NCBI RefSeq assembly: GCF_004379255.2
Contig: NC_056052.1
Coordinates: 8,053,708-8,117,707 of the forward strand
DNA length: 64,000 nucleotides
Reading direction: 5' to 3'
Origin: Salvia splendens
Lineage: Eukaryota; Streptophyta; Magnoliopsida; Lamiales; Lamiaceae
Shown: one piece after another, positions 13,394-25,325 of the stretch
Layout of the letters: every line of letters starts with the position of its first letter
Numbering within the stretch: the first letter of the stretch is position 1
Translations under genes and position numbers: made by a program
Notes under the pieces: generated by a model
What the model was told of the DNA's origin: nothing
What the model saw: only the letters and a program-made list of their open reading frames with translations
Databases searched by the model: none

Positions 13394-15080
13394 ACAAGTC
13401 TATTTCTACATAGTAGACTGATTAAATTTGTAAAATTAATAGATAATAGAACAAGCAAGTCTAATTTCTACATTGTAGACTTATTAGCAGACTCATGGTT
13501 ATAGAAAATCTTTCATTAAGTACTTTGTAATTAATTGATATTCTCAACCTAGATGAATATAGATAATTAGTAATTAATGATTGCTAGTGTCAATCTGAAG
13601 TCACTTCTTATCTTAGATGACTAATGACAAGTGTGGTATAATACTAAATGAATCTATCTCAATGAAATAAATATTAGGACACTTTCTGATTTTCTCATGA
13701 AGTCAAAAACAATCAATTAAATGACAAATTTTGGATTTTGTGCAATTTTCGCAACCTAACCCGTCTTTTTCTAGCCAAATTTAGCAGATATGGTACGCCT
13801 ATACATATACGTGGCCACACTGAACTTATAATAGTCAAAAGAGCATTGTTTTTGTGAATCCAAGATCCAAGAGTGAGATGGACAATACAAACAATAAAAA
13901 AATTAGGAAGAAGTCAATACACGATCAACCACGAAGTAAAAACACCAAGAACACAGGGGATACGTGGTTCGGTTTCAAGAACCTACGTCCACGGGAGAAT
14001 GATACGTTCATGATGTCAACACAACAATTATAGATGGATCAACTTAATCACAAAGTTGTTGCTCGATCGGAACTATAGCTAAACAATGTATAAACTAAAA
14101 AACTCGATTGAAACAACTCTAAGATCACTGTACTTTAGCTTGTGTTAACACTCAATTTTATGTGAAGAAAAGTAACTCCAAATCTTGATTGAATGAACTA
14201 CCCATGCCTCTGATCAGTTTATATTTTTATAACTAAGCTCCCACATATGTTTAGATGTTGGATGTTGTGATACTCCGATAATCAGTTTCGTTTTCAGGTT
14301 TTGAAAAATTAACCACGTGAACACATAACTTTGCGAATGACAGGTTAAGTTTAGGTGGTGGAGATGGGTCGCAGGTGTTGTGTAGGCTAATTGCAGTTTT
14401 CATGAGGACTGCCCATAGCAAGTGCATGGTTGTACCCGTTCAACTTGAAACTTATTATCACATACTTAGTAAAATCTTAAACTTGCCTTTTTCTGATATG
14501 GAGTATGGATTTTTTGGAGTATTTGGTGTTTTTGTCATGACAAAACTTATGCGCTTGAAATTAGCAAACTGTCTAGAAAATTCATCTGTCTCGAATTAAT
14601 CATTTGAGGTTTCTGTTTTATCATGGTCTGACATGGTTTAGAGTTTCTGGTACAAGTTTGTATGAATGTAGTTAAAGTTTTTTGAGTTTATGATCTTGGG
14701 TTGAGGCTTGTTGTGTTGTTTATGTCTAGTGTTGCTACGGTACTAAAGATTATTTAGGTTGTTCCTTCAATTGATGTTGAATTTGTTGGACTGTAATCTC
14801 GTCAATTTTACAGCGGCTATGGCAGATACTAGACAGTGCTCGCCGATTGTGGCTTCCAGCCAGGGGACACAAGATGAGTACATTGACTGAAAATTGCATA
14901 AAGACCTTTTAAAGTGTAAACTTGTAGCTCCCTAATGACTACATCCTTTGCTCTATTGTTTGTTCTAATTTTCAGGAAGCAACCAATATCGGAGGACAAG
15001 TTTTTGCAAATGCGAAAGGTCGAGGCGTTGTTGGTCTGATAGGGAAGAAGTTGCGCTGATAGCTGCCCTTAAAGTGTCAA
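13394..15080. other. Intergenic, possible exon relics, unassigned
   Basis: Mostly AT-rich. Around 13960-14000 the phrase gatacgtggttcggtttcaa resembles sequence often seen in copia-type LTRs. Two stretches read as protein without a recognisable family: 14360-14440 (gives GDGSQVLCRLIAVFMRTA) and 14815-15060 (gives ADTRQCSPIVASSQGTQDEY, then, after a gap, GGQVFANAKGRGVVGLIGKK). They could be relics of a multi-exon gene. I do not assign a function. Confidence 0.3.
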
Positions 15081-15344
15081 AGCATATTAGAAGATATACT
15101 TTCCAAGAAGAGAAGATTGCAGAATAATTCCATGATTTCATAAATCCCGTGATTGATACATAATTGATTACAGTACTAATTGTATTTCCATAGTTGGATA
15201 TAAGTCATGCCTATATAACAAAGGTTGTAAATCATTATGTAAAAAAAACATCAAAGAAATAAACTAATATCAATCTTCTTCTCTTATTCTTTTCGCCATT
15301 ATGCATCCTGCAAATCCCACCTCTCTCGATCACCATCTCTAAGA

Positions 15345-15355
15345 TGGTATCAGAG
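15345..15355 (+). other. Primer-binding site of a copia remnant
   Basis: tggtatcagag matches the usual plant copia primer-binding site, complementary to initiator-Met tRNA. It follows a probable 5' LTR of uncertain start (about 15080) that has a TATA box at 15212-15218. Confidence 0.8.
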
Positions 15356-15451
15356 AAGGTTTATCTCGGGATCGAGACTCAGAAAAGTATCATCATAGTC
15401 TCGGTACCTTTCCCGACCTTTTAAGACCTGTAAAAACAAACAACCAATCAA

Positions 15452-17690
15452 ATGTCAGACATCGGATCCGAAACCCCATCCAACAACAATCAATCAATAA
15501 CCCTTTCAGCAGAGCAATTTGCTGAATTCTTGAGACTGAATGGGTCTCAAAAATCACCAAACCAGGAGCCTTAATCCCATCCAGAATCATTAGGTGAAGT
15601 ACACATCGCCACCAAGCTCAATGGGGATAACTACCCCCTATGGGCGAAACTGATGAGACTGGCCATCGGTGGAAAAGGGCTGGCCTCTCACATCTCTGGA
15701 GTTCCAGACCCACCACTACCGAGTGACCCGACATACACCCGATGGCAGCAACGAGATGACTGCTGCTTCAATTGGATCATCAGAAATATTGACGCCAGCC
15801 TCGTAAATGAGGTATCCCAATACACAACGACTCACGACTTATGGGAGAGTCTGGCCACTACGTACGAGAGCAGCGCGGACCAGTTCCAGATCTCCGATCT
15901 ACACAAGCAAGCCTACAGCTTGAAACAGGGAAATCTGTCATTAGAAAACTTATGGCAGAAACTCCAGGATTTGTGGATCTCCATCGACACCCGAGATCCA
16001 AACCCCATGGATACACAATCCAGCATTGACAAGTATAACCAACACATACAACGACACATATTATACCAGTTTGTATGGGCATTGGATGACCGGTACGACA
16101 AGATTAAAAGAGAGATCCTAAACATGGATCCAATACCAACCGCAAGGAAGCCTTACGGAATGGTCAGGCGCTAGTACGTCAATGAGAGACTGATGAACCC
16201 AACATCGAAGGATCCGAGAATCGGCATCGGACTAGGAGTGTTCGACCGAAACCGAAACCCTACCTCACAAATCCGCCGCCTCCACCGACCTTCCAAAACC
16301 TACCGACGGGAAGAGGACAAAAGCAAAATGGTGTGCACCCACTGTGGGGGAAAGAAACACACAAAAGAATGGTGTTTTCACCTCCATGGATTCCCGGAGT
16401 GGTGGGAGGAGATGAAGAAAGCTCGACAGAATCGAGGAGGCTCAAATTGGAACAGCAGCGGCGGGGGTAGTGGGAGAGCAGCAGCCGCCGTAGCTGGAGG
16501 GGATCGAGTTGCCTTCACCGACTCTTCGGTGGGTAGCATCGGTCCACCATCCACAAATAGCGGCGATGACAAAATCGGGGCAAATGGAGGAGGAAAAGCC
16601 GTAACATCGGCGTCAGTGGCGAGATCGTGGTCGGAAGGTATGATATTACCGATCACACACGCCGTCAGCGGCGAGGAGAAGACGGCGGAGGTGTCTAGGG
16701 TTTCCACAAGTGGTGAGGCGGCTAGGGTTCTACTCCAGCCGAACCCTTAAATACTCCCTCATTTCTTAAATCCCAAACCAACCCCACAAAAAACCCAAAC
16801 TATCACTACCCACACACCCCAGAAGTCCATACAATCCCAAATCAACCCCCACAGTCTTCCAATTTCCCACAATCTAACCCAAACTTCTCCAGAATTACAA
16901 AATACACCCCATACTGCCAAGAATTCGCAAATTAGCCCCCATCATTCTCAACACATAGAAATACACCCCTCAATACCATGTAAAAATTCCTACGACACCC
17001 TGGCATGTTCCTCTACGTCCACATCAGGCCCAAAAGACCCCCATTAGATTTTTGACTGCGGGGCGACAGACACTATTTCCTATGAAGCCTCCGATTTCTT
17101 ATCCATATCCGATTCCAAAAAATCCTATGTCCAAACCGCAAGTGGGGACCTATCACAAATTCACGGGGCAGGCACAATCAATATTTCGCCTATCTTATGC
17201 CTCTCGAATTGTCTTTATGTTCCATCCATGTCACATAAGCTATTGTCTATTAGTCATGTAACTAAGGAGCTTAATTGTAAACTACTAATGTAACCCCAAT
17301 TTTGCATGTTGCATGATATCAAGACGGGGACGATAGTTGGGCGTGGCACTGAGCGACACGGACTGTACTATGTGGACGAGATAGCCCAATAGAGTACTGC
17401 CATGATGCTCACTCACGGACCGACCGACAGGCAGGCTTGGTTTTGGCATCGTCGGTTAGGACATCTATCTATGGGATACTTTCGTCTTCTTTTCCCACAT
17501 TTAGTTACTTCTATGAAATCTTTCCATTGTGAAACTTGTGTGTTAGCCAAAAACCATAGACATTCCTTCAAGTTGAACAATACTCGAATGAAATCCCCTT
17601 TTGCTTTAATACATTCTGATGTGAGGGGTCCGGCTCCTATTACTGGGGGCCAAGAATGGAAATGTGTCATTACTAAGAGCAAAGAATGGT
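15452..17690 (+). pseudogene. Ty1/copia gag-protease-integrase remnant
   Basis: Gag starts at ATG 15452 and has a stop near 15572. It continues through a copia gag domain (LNGDNYPLWAKLMRLAIGGK; LWESLATTYESS) and a CCHC zinc knuckle (CTHCGGKKHTKEWC, about 16336-16377). After a frame break comes the protease active site (DCGATDT, about 17055), then the pre-integrase domain (WFWHRRLGHLSMGYF; CETCVLAK, 17440-17560) and the first integrase Asp (HSDVRGPAP). The homology stops near 17690, so RT, RNase H and the 3' LTR are missing. Multiple frameshifts and stops show that it is inactive. Confidence 0.9.
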
Positions 17691-18064
17691 CTGACTGTAA
17701 CAGACTAAGGTAGTAGACCAAGATCATACATCAGCTCAATGTAAGCTACTGACGAGATCTAAATATATTACCTTAAAATGTTTCTACTAGGGATCCGTGC
17801 AGTCATTCGCTACAGGCTCGGGTTTTAGTATGAGTAATGGATGCAATTGAAGAATCGCTCGTAGGACAAGATTTACGTAATGGGATATAGTTTCACCAGA
17901 TCGTATGAAATTAAAACCGACTATACGATTTTACTTGTGGTGCGCCAAAATACCTAGAAAAATAGCTACGGGCTCCTCCAACATGACAAACCTCCCGTTA
18001 CGCAACCACCCCCAGCCGGCCAAATGTATTCCTATCCATACGTAGGTTGGAAAGGCAATCAACA
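17690..18064. other. Unassigned sequence between retroelements
   Basis: No gene was recognised. The sequence resumes at 25321 beyond the copia insertion, so 17690-18064 plus 25326 onward is the pre-insertion locus. Confidence 0.5.
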
Positions 18065-19213
18065 TGTTGATTCTAAGGATTACAAGAGATAAAAGCCGGG
18101 CGTAATACAACCCAAAAGAAGGAATACAAGAAACGAAACTGAACTGAATTACAATGAAACAAATAAACCGTGAATGTTTAGCCGAGTCGAGGAGGCCTCT
18201 TCCCGCAAGACGAGATACGCCCCGGTAGTGCTCTTCGGTTTGGCGTTTCGTCCCCAAAGGTAAAACGACTACGTCTCTTTTGATGCAGCACCGCAATCAG
18301 TAGAGCTCCGGCGAACTGGATGGAGGAGAGGGCAGAGCTTCGACAGAAAGACAATGCAGAGAGGGAGAGAGCTTATGATGCAGAGAATGCTTGGAATTGT
18401 GTGTCCTAATGCAGTGGTATGGCTAGCCTATTTATAGGCCAAGCCACCATGCATGGTCAACCGAGCCATGAAGGCTCATCATGGCAGATTCGTAACCGAC
18501 GTCGGTTACGAGCGTGTGGCAGGCGTGTGCCTTTCGCATGTGGAGCGTGTGGATTTCTCACGTGGCAGCCGTGACTGTGCCTCGCTTGACGACGTGTCAA
18601 GCCACTTGGATTGCTGACTCGGCGGTGGTCCAAAAAGAATAGTTTGGGCCAAGCCCCAAGCCCAAAGACCAATTGCCAAGATCCAAGTCCAAGTCCAAGC
18701 CCAAGCCCAAGATCGAGATCGAGATCGAGATCGGGATCGGGCTCGGGCTCGGGCCCGGGCCCAGGGCCCGCGGCCCGCGACCGCGAGCGCGAGCACGAGC
18801 ACGAGCACGGGCTCGGGCGCGGGCGGGCGGGCGGCGGCGGCGGCGCGCGCGTGTGCGCGCGTGTGGGCTCTTTCACCCATCTTGGTCCACTATAATTATT
18901 AAGTAACATAAAGTCACTTAATTTATACACATTAAAAGATGTGTTAATCCTCCAATGTGGGATAATTAACACTAGTTAATTATTCCCTAAGCTCCAACTC
19001 CAAGCTTTAATTAAAAGCTAATTATGCCCAACTTTAATCCACTATTTCTCACTCACCGGAAATCGGATTTGAGAAAGTGAATATACTACATTTATCTACG
19101 TAAAATGTAGATCGACGCTATGTCATTTAATTTCACAAAATTAAATGTCTCGTCACATTTATTATTTGGTCAAAATCCATTGACCGGGCATATTTAATTC
19201 CATGATTTCTACA
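18065..19213 (-). repeat. 3' LTR of the copia element
   Basis: 1149 bp. It is longer than its partner because of an expanded simple-sequence tract at about 18650-18830 (caagtc, caagcc, gatcga, gggctc units) where the 5' LTR has only a short version near 24882-24935. Minus-strand TATAAATA lies at about 18428-18437. Confidence 0.93.
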
Positions 19214-19779
19214 ATCCCCCACATGAGTGGAAATAGCCGAATGCATATGCATGCAGACACAAGCTCAACCCTCGAGAGGTATATAAGCATAAGGATAGGT
19301 AGTTGTTGACTTTGAACCCTCCATAGTCGACACCATCGGATACACAAGCGGCTTAGTAGCGCGATGCTTTGAACTAATCCCCCACGGCGTGCACCGAGAC
19401 AATGGTGTTAACGCTTAAACACCTCAACCTTATCCGTTTTCACGTTTTGTGTCCATTGCGGTCTTGGACACCACTTTGGATTCATAAGTGCATTTTTTTA
19501 TGAAGCGACCACACTTCGCACTTACATAGGTGATTCTTAGTCAAGTACCTTGCCATACTTGGTCTCTTTGAGAATTCCATCTCTTTGAGATCCTTAAGAA
19601 CCATTAAAAGTCATAGACTTAGCCTTTACCACTAGGCAAGCTCTCCAACACTCTATTGCTCTCTAGGGAATAGATATAGTTGAATGTTTCTCATGAACTC
19701 TCATAGCTTAGTTGTCCCTTTGAACCAAGTTCTTGGGATCTCCAGTCATCATGGTTGGGTTACCACTGTGATAGTTCTT

Positions 19780-22203
19780 TTAGTTTGTGGATTTCAAACT
19801 CATTCCCTCTAGCAACTTATTCATTTGATCACGGTTTAACCCTTTGGTTAGCGGATCCGCTAGATTATCTATTGACTTCACATAGTCAATTGTAATCACC
19901 CCTGTTGTGATCAAATGTCTCACGGTGTTATGTCGTCGACGTATATGTCGAGACTTACCGTTATAGAAGCCATTGTTTGCCCTTCCAATAGCTGCTTGGC
20001 TATCGCAGTGGATCAGCACTGGTGGCACTGGCTTAGACCAACATGGAATGTCTTCAAGGAAGTTCTTAAGCCACTCGGCTTCCTCACCAGCCTTATCCAA
20101 GGCAATGAACTCCGATTCCATTGTTGATCGGGCTATACAGGTCTGTTTTGTGGATTTCCACGATACAGCACCACCCCCAATAGTAAAGACATATCCACTT
20201 GTTGAAAGTGAGTCTCTATTATCGGATATCCAATTGGCATCACAGTACCCTTCAAGTACCGGGGGGTATCTCAAGAAGTGTAGCCCAAGATTTTGAGTGT
20301 GTTTTAAATATCTCAAAACCATCACAAGAGCTCTCCAATGCTCTTTGCTTGGATTGCTCGTGTAAGGACTTAACTTGTTCACGGCACAAGCAATGTCAGG
20401 TCGAGTGCAATTAGTCAAGTACATAATGCACCCGATGACCCGTGCATACTCTTCTTGTGCAACGGGCTCGCCTTTGTTTTTGCTCAAGTGAACGTCGAGT
20501 TCAATTGGAGTCTTAACCGGCGTGCCATCATAGGCTTTGAATTTATTCAATATCTTCTCAACATAATGTGATTGTGTTAAGATGATTCCATCATTCGTTC
20601 TTAGAATCTTCATTCCAAGAATTACATCGGCTAGACCCATGTCTTTCATGTCAAAGTTTCTCTTTAACATGGCCTTTGTATCGTTAATTACTTGAGTGTT
20701 GCTACCCAAGATTAACATATCATCAACGTAGAGACACACTATAACATGACCGTTATTAGTGCTCTTGATGTAGACACATTTGTCGCACTCGTTGATTTTA
20801 AACCCATTTGATAACATCACATTATCAAACTTCAAGTGCCATTGCAATGGCGCTTGTTTCAATCCATATAGGGACTTTACGAGCTTGCATACCTTTTTCT
20901 CTTGTCCAGGTACTACAAACCATTCTGGTTGTTCCATATAGATTTCATCTTCTAGTTCACCATTTAGAAACGCGGTCTTTACATCCATTTGATGAATCTC
21001 AAGATTGTGCAATGCAGCAATAGCGAGAAGCACTCGTATAGATGTAATCCTTGTTACAGGTGAATAGGTATCGAAGAAGTCATGTCCTTCCTTTTGTTTA
21101 AAACCCTTTACTACTAATCGGGCTTTATACTTATCAACTGTTCCATCGGCCTTAAACTTTCTTTTAAGAACCCATTTGCATCCTAAAGGTTTAGCACCTT
21201 CGGGCAAATCAACCAACACCCATGTGTGGTTTAGCAAAATTGAATCAATTTCGCTTTGAACAGCTTCTCTCCAATGCAGCCCGTCTGGGCCAGCAAAGGC
21301 TACTTTTATCGATGTTGGTTCTTCATCCAACATGAAAGCAATGTAGTCAGGACCAAAAGTTTTTGGTGTTCTGACTCTATTACCACGTCTTAGTACTGTA
21401 TCTTTTGGATCGGGCCTTGCACGCTTGCGCGATTCAGGTTCCGCATCTGCTGATTTAGAACTAGTGGCTTCTTCTTCCACTTGTTTAGAACTAGTGGCTT
21501 CTTCAATTCTTGTCTCAGAATTGGTTGAGACTTTTTCCTTGTCTTTGCACGGAAATGTATTTTCGAGAAATACAGCATTCCTCGACTCAATTGTTGTTCC
21601 TACGGTGATAGTCGATATTTCAGACTTGTGAACAACAAATCGATATGCACTACTGTTAAGTGCATATCCAATGAAGATGCAATCAACCGTCTTAGGTCCG
21701 ATTGTAACTTCTTTGGGCGGAGGAACCATCACCTTTGCCAAACACCCCCACACTTTGAGGTATTTGTAGGATGGCTTCCTTCCCTTCCACAACTCATAAG
21801 GAGTGACATCTTTTCCTTTGAGAGGGATCTTATTCAAGATATAGTTGGCTGTCAAAACAGCTTCCCCCCACATGTTATGTGGTAATCCTGAAGTTAGAAG
21901 CAGTGCATTCATCATCTCTTTTAGAGTTCGATTTTTGCGTTCTGCAACACCATTAGATTGTGGTGAATATGGAGCAGTTGTTTGATGAATTATACCACTT
22001 GCGTTGCATAACTCCTCAAACGGGTCTACATATTCGCCTCCTCTATCGCTTCGAATCATTTTGATTTTACAACCAAGTTGATTCTCAACTTCGTTCTTAT
22101 AATTTTTGAACGCTTCTATTGCTTCATCTTTACTTCTTAAAAGATAAATGTAGCAATACCTTGTGCAATCATCTATGAAAGTGATAAAGTACTTTTTACC
22201 ACC
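19780..22203 (-). CDS. Copia pol: integrase, reverse transcriptase, RNase H (after the stop)
   Basis: This is the 3' portion of the polyprotein, in the same frame as the upstream gag-protease part and separated from it only by the TGA at 22204-22206. An internal ATG lies at 22059, giving 759 codons. It shows the integrase D and E residues ([15 protein letters not shown]), RT ([51 protein letters not shown] at about residue 440 of the ATG frame) and RNase H ([31 protein letters not shown]). It ends DPLTKGL plus a short tail. In copia elements it makes cDNA from the element RNA and inserts it. The frame is uninterrupted across RT and RNase H. The 19214-19779 stretch is the 3' untranslated leader to the polypurine tract. 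Confidence 0.93.
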   Translation of the reverse strand, partial: GGKKYFITFIDDCTRYCYIYLLRSKDEAIEAFKNYKNEVENQLGCKIKMIRSDRGGEYVDPFEELCNASGIIHQTTAPYSPQSNGVAERKNRTLKEMMNALLLTSGLPHNMWGEAVLTANYILNKIPLKGKDVTPYELWKGRKPSYKYLKVWGCLAKVMVPPPKEVTIGPKTVDCIFIGYALNSSAYRFVVHKSEISTITVGTTIESRNAVFLENTFPCKDKEKVSTNSETRIEEATSSKQVEEEATSSKSADAEPESRKRARPDPKDTVLRRGNRVRTPKTFGPDYIAFMLDEEPTSIKVAFAGPDGLHWREAVQSEIDSILLNHTWVLVDLPEGAKPLGCKWVLKRKFKADGTVDKYKARLVVKGFKQKEGHDFFDTYSPVTRITSIRVLLAIAALHNLEIHQMDVKTAFLNGELEDEIYMEQPEWFVVPGQEKKVCKLVKSLYGLKQAPLQWHLKFDNVMLSNGFKINECDKCVYIKSTNNGHVIVCLYVDDMLILGSNTQVINDTKAMLKRNFDMKDMGLADVILGMKILRTNDGIILTQSHYVEKILNKFKAYDGTPVKTPIELDVHLSKNKGEPVAQEEYARVIGCIMYLTNCTRPDIACAVNKLSPYTSNPSKEHWRALVMVLRYLKHTQNLGLHFLRYPPVLEGYCDANWISDNRDSLSTSGYVFTIGGGAVSWKSTKQTCIARSTMESEFIALDKAGEEAEWLKNFLEDIPCWSKPVPPVLIHCDSQAAIGRANNGFYNGKSRHIRRRHNTVRHLITTGVITIDYVKSIDNLADPLTKGLNRDQMNKLLEGMSLKSTN

Positions 22204-24225
22204 TCATGTTTGCACCATCTTTAAATCACATACGTCCGTGTGAATTAATTCAAGGGGTTTTGTGCTTCGTTCAACCGAGTGAAACGGCAACTTAGTCATT
22301 TTTGCTTCAAGACAAATTTCACATTTATCTTGGGTATCCAATTCATTAGCCTTTAGTAAATTTAAATTCACTAATCTTTTAATAGCTTTTGAATTCACAT
22401 GTCCCAATCTACAATGCCACAAATTTGAAGACTCAATCAAATAAGAGGAAGTAGATGCTTTATTCTTATTAGCCAGTGGCTTTGGAACACGCAGTGTTGC
22501 TACACTAAGCTTGAAAAGTCCGTCGGTTACATAACCTTTTCCGAGGGACTTCCCAAACTTATACAATGCAAACCTATCGGATTCAAATACAAGTTTAAAA
22601 CCCTTATTCACTAGTATTGATCCTGAAACTAGGTTCTTCCGGATGTCTGGAACGTGCAGTGCATCCTTCAAGGTGATTGAGACGCCAGACGTCATCTTGA
22701 GGATTACATCACCAACTCCGAGGATTTCAGACGAGGCTTGATTCCCCATGTTTATCTTTCTCCCTTCAACGTTGTTGTAGGTGGAGAACATACTCCTATC
22801 TGCGCAAACATGTGCAGTAGCGCCGGTATCAATATACCAGCCACCCTTGTTGTTGTTAACAAGGTTGACCTCTTCAGTGACCACAGCAATGAGGTCGTTC
22901 TCATCCCAGTCCTTGAACTCCTTCTCAACGACGTGGGCAGCCGGCTTCTTCTTCTTGCTGCGGTAGTCTTTAGCAAAGTGGTCTGGTTTGCCACACTTGT
23001 AGCAGTCGCCTTCAAACTTCTTTGAAGGCTGCTTTCCCTTCCCTTTGTCATTTGGACGGTTTGGGCGAGGGCGTTTGTTGGAGGGTCCGCCCCGCTCCAA
23101 CAGATTGGCCTTGGCTTCATTTGGGGCGAATCCCTTAGCCTTTTGATCACTTTTGCGCACGTCGGCCTCAATGCGCAACTTCACGATCAAGTCTTCAAGG
23201 GTCATCTGCTTTCGCTTGTGCTTGAGATAACTCTTGAAGTCCTTCCAACTTGGAGGGAGCTTGTCAATAATCGTGCACCTTAGGAATTTATCGGGCAAGG
23301 TCATCCCTTCAGCCACTAATGAGTGGATGATCATTTGAAGCTCTTGGACTTGCTCCATGACCGGTCGAGAGTCGACCATTTTGTAGTCCATAAACTTGGA
23401 TGCTACAACTTGTTCCGTCTCTGCAGCATTATCTATGCTATACTTCTTTTCTAGGTTTTCCCACATTTGTTTAGATGTGGTTACATTGGAGTATACATTA
23501 TAGAGGCTATCATCTAATGCACTTAAAATAAAATTTTTACATAGATAATCCCCTTTTCTCCAAGCTTCATAGTCCGCCATGACTTCGAGCCTAGTCTCTT
23601 GGTCGCTTGGCGCGGGCGGCTCGTTCTCCGCGAGGAAGTTGGCGACGCCCAATGTTGTCAAGTAGAACAACATCTTTTGATACCACCGCTTGAAGTCAGA
23701 TCCTCCAAACTTTGGTGGCTTCTCGGCAGGTGGCATCATTCTTGGTGCCAAAGGTGCCGCAGTTGGTCCTTGGAAGGAACCAATTCCGTTGCCCCCGAAG
23801 GAGCCAACAACGTGGTTGGGCATAGAGCCCCCACCATTCACGTTAGGCATAAAGCCCGCCATGGTCGTACCAGCCCCGAAGGGACTAGCACCCGCATGAG
23901 ACCCGAAGGCCCCAACATTCGTGTGAGACCCGAAGGCCCCAACACCCGTGTGAGACCCGAAGGCCCCAGCACTCGATCCATTAAAGGACCCGAAGGAACC
24001 ACTCAAAGTGGAACCAACCGACCCACTCGAAGTGGATCCACCAGTGAGCCCAAGGGGGTTAACGAACTCCCAAGGGGTTGTTGAGGAAGAAGGATAGCGC
24101 CCGGGAGTGGGCATCATCGTCGGAATCGACGACGTGTTGACAGGTCCAGTGGTCGCCATGGTTGAAGGAATGGCGGCGGTGGTGGCGGCAGCGGTGGTGT
24201 TGGATTCCGTCGACATCTCCAGCAA
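22204..24225 (-). CDS. Copia gag-protease-integrase N-terminus, ending at an in-frame TGA
   Basis: 673 codons from ATG 24225. The N-terminal ~150 residues are low complexity (Thr/Ala, then repeats of GAFGSHT). A copia-type gag (UBN2-like) domain spans about 175-360. A zinc knuckle lies near 405-418 as [14 protein letters not shown]: the last zinc-binding Cys of CX2CX4HX4C is Tyr. The protease active site DTGA is near 463, and the pre-integrase zinc region ([18 protein letters not shown]) is near 600-650. The first integrase Asp (HTDVCDLK) comes just before the stop. Translation then meets TGA at 22204-22206 where an Arg codon would be expected; CGA-to-TGA decay of a methylated CpG is the simple explanation. 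The element is therefore disabled twice, but barely. Confidence 0.93.
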   Translation of the reverse strand: MLEMSTESNTTAAATTAAIPSTMATTGPVNTSSIPTMMPTPGRYPSSSTTPWEFVNPLGLTGGSTSSGSVGSTLSGSFGSFNGSSAGAFGSHTGVGAFGSHTNVGAFGSHAGASPFGAGTTMAGFMPNVNGGGSMPNHVVGSFGGNGIGSFQGPTAAPLAPRMMPPAEKPPKFGGSDFKRWYQKMLFYLTTLGVANFLAENEPPAPSDQETRLEVMADYEAWRKGDYLCKNFILSALDDSLYNVYSNVTTSKQMWENLEKKYSIDNAAETEQVVASKFMDYKMVDSRPVMEQVQELQMIIHSLVAEGMTLPDKFLRCTIIDKLPPSWKDFKSYLKHKRKQMTLEDLIVKLRIEADVRKSDQKAKGFAPNEAKANLLERGGPSNKRPRPNRPNDKGKGKQPSKKFEGDCYKCGKPDHFAKDYRSKKKKPAAHVVEKEFKDWDENDLIAVVTEEVNLVNNNKGGWYIDTGATAHVCADRSMFSTYNNVEGRKINMGNQASSEILGVGDVILKMTSGVSITLKDALHVPDIRKNLVSGSILVNKGFKLVFESDRFALYKFGKSLGKGYVTDGLFKLSVATLRVPKPLANKNKASTSSYLIESSNLWHCRLGHVNSKAIKRLVNLNLLKANELDTQDKCEICLEAKMTKLPFHSVERSTKPLELIHTDVCDLKMVQT

Positions 24226-24304
24226 AGGTGTATTAAGTTTCGAAATTTTAAGTTCAGTTTAGAGGTCAAAAACCCTTCAAAAGCAAGTTATCTCATCTTG
24301 CGAT

Positions 24305-25320
24305 TGTTGATTCTAAGGATTACAAGAGATAAAAGCCGGGCATAATACAACCCAAAAGAAGGAATACAAGAAACGAAACTGAACTGAATTACAATGAAAC
24401 AAATAAACCGTGAATGTTTAGCCGAGTCGAGGAGGCCTCTTCCCGCAAGACGAGATACGCCCCGGTAGTGCTCTTCGGTTTGGCGTTTCGTCCCCAAAGG
24501 TAAAACGACTACGTCTCTTTTGATGCAGCACCGCAATCAGTAGAGCTCCGGCGAACTGGATGGAGGAGAGGGCAGAGCTTCGACAGAAAGACAATGCAGA
24601 GAGGGAGAGAGCTTATGATGCAGAGAATTCTTGGAATTGTGTGTCCTAATGCAGTGGTATGGCTAGCCTATTTATAGGCCAAGCCACCATGCATGGTCAA
24701 CCGAGCCATGAAGGCTCATCATGGCAGATTCGTAACCGACGTCGGTTACGAGCGTGTGGCAGGCGTGTGCCTTTCGCATGTGGAGCGTGTGGATTTCTCA
24801 CGTGGCAGCCGTGACTGTGCCTCGTTCGACGACGTGTCAAGCCACTTGGATTGCTGACTCGGCGGTGGTCCAAAAAGAATAAAGGATCGGGCCCGGGCCC
24901 GAGGCCCGCGACCGCGAGCACGGGCTCGGGCGGGCGGGCGGCGGCGGCGGCGCGCGCGTGTGCGCGCGTGTGGGCTCTTTCACCCATCTTGGTCCACTAT
25001 AATTATTAAGTAACATAAAGTCACTTAATTTATACACATTAAAAGATGTGTTAATCCTCCAATGTGGGATAATTAACACTAGTTAATTATTCCCTAAGCT
25101 CCAACTCCAAGCTTTAATTAAAAGCTAATTATGCCCAACTTTAATCCACTATTTCTCACTCACCGGAAATCGGATTTGAGAAAGTGAATATACTACATTT
25201 ATCTACGTAAAATGTAGATCGACGCTATGTCATTTAATTTCACAAAATTAAATGTCTCGTCACATTTATTATTTGGTCAAAATCCATTGACCGGGCATAT
25301 TTAATACCATGATTTCTACA
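24305..25320 (-). repeat. 5' LTR of the copia element
   Basis: 1016 bp. A TATA box (minus TATAAATA) lies at about 24668-24677, some 365 bp before the internal region. It carries the compact form of the GC-rich tract. Confidence 0.93.
24668..24677 (-). promoter_or_regulatory. TATA box of the copia 5' LTR
   Basis: Plus-strand ctatttatag reads CTATAAATAG on the minus strand, in the promoter position of the 5' LTR. The same motif is in the other LTR. Confidence 0.6.
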
Positions 25321-25325
25321 CAACA

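Larger units (their letters stand above)
18065..25320 (-). mobile_element. Nearly complete Ty1/copia LTR retrotransposon
   Basis: A 7256-bp element with a perfect 5-bp target duplication caaca (18060-18064 and 25321-25325). The LTRs are 18065-19213 (3' LTR) and 24305-25320 (5' LTR). On the minus strand each LTR starts TGTAGAAATCATGG and ends GAATCAACA. A polypurine tract (catgtgggggat, complement of 19214-19225) precedes the 3' LTR. Apart from one GC-rich simple-sequence block, the LTRs differ at only about five positions, so the insertion is young. The internal region encodes gag-protease-integrase-RT-RNase H in one frame with a single stop. The usual tggtatcagag primer-binding motif is not next to the 5' LTR; the sequence there reads atcgcaagatgagataac. 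Confidence 0.95.

Noticed and set aside
14375..14599. 74-codon ORF
   Set aside because: Only its first third looks protein-like, no family was recognised, and no splice context supports it; kept only as a possible relic in the intergenic entry.
18611..18906. Arg/Ser-repeat and Glu/Arg-repeat ORFs on both strands
   Set aside because: They arise from GC-rich simple repeats inside the copia LTR and are absent or shortened in the partner LTR; not an SR protein.
23599..24084. 161-codon plus-strand ORF rich in Arg/Thr/Gly
   Set aside because: Antisense shadow of the repetitive copia gag N-terminus.
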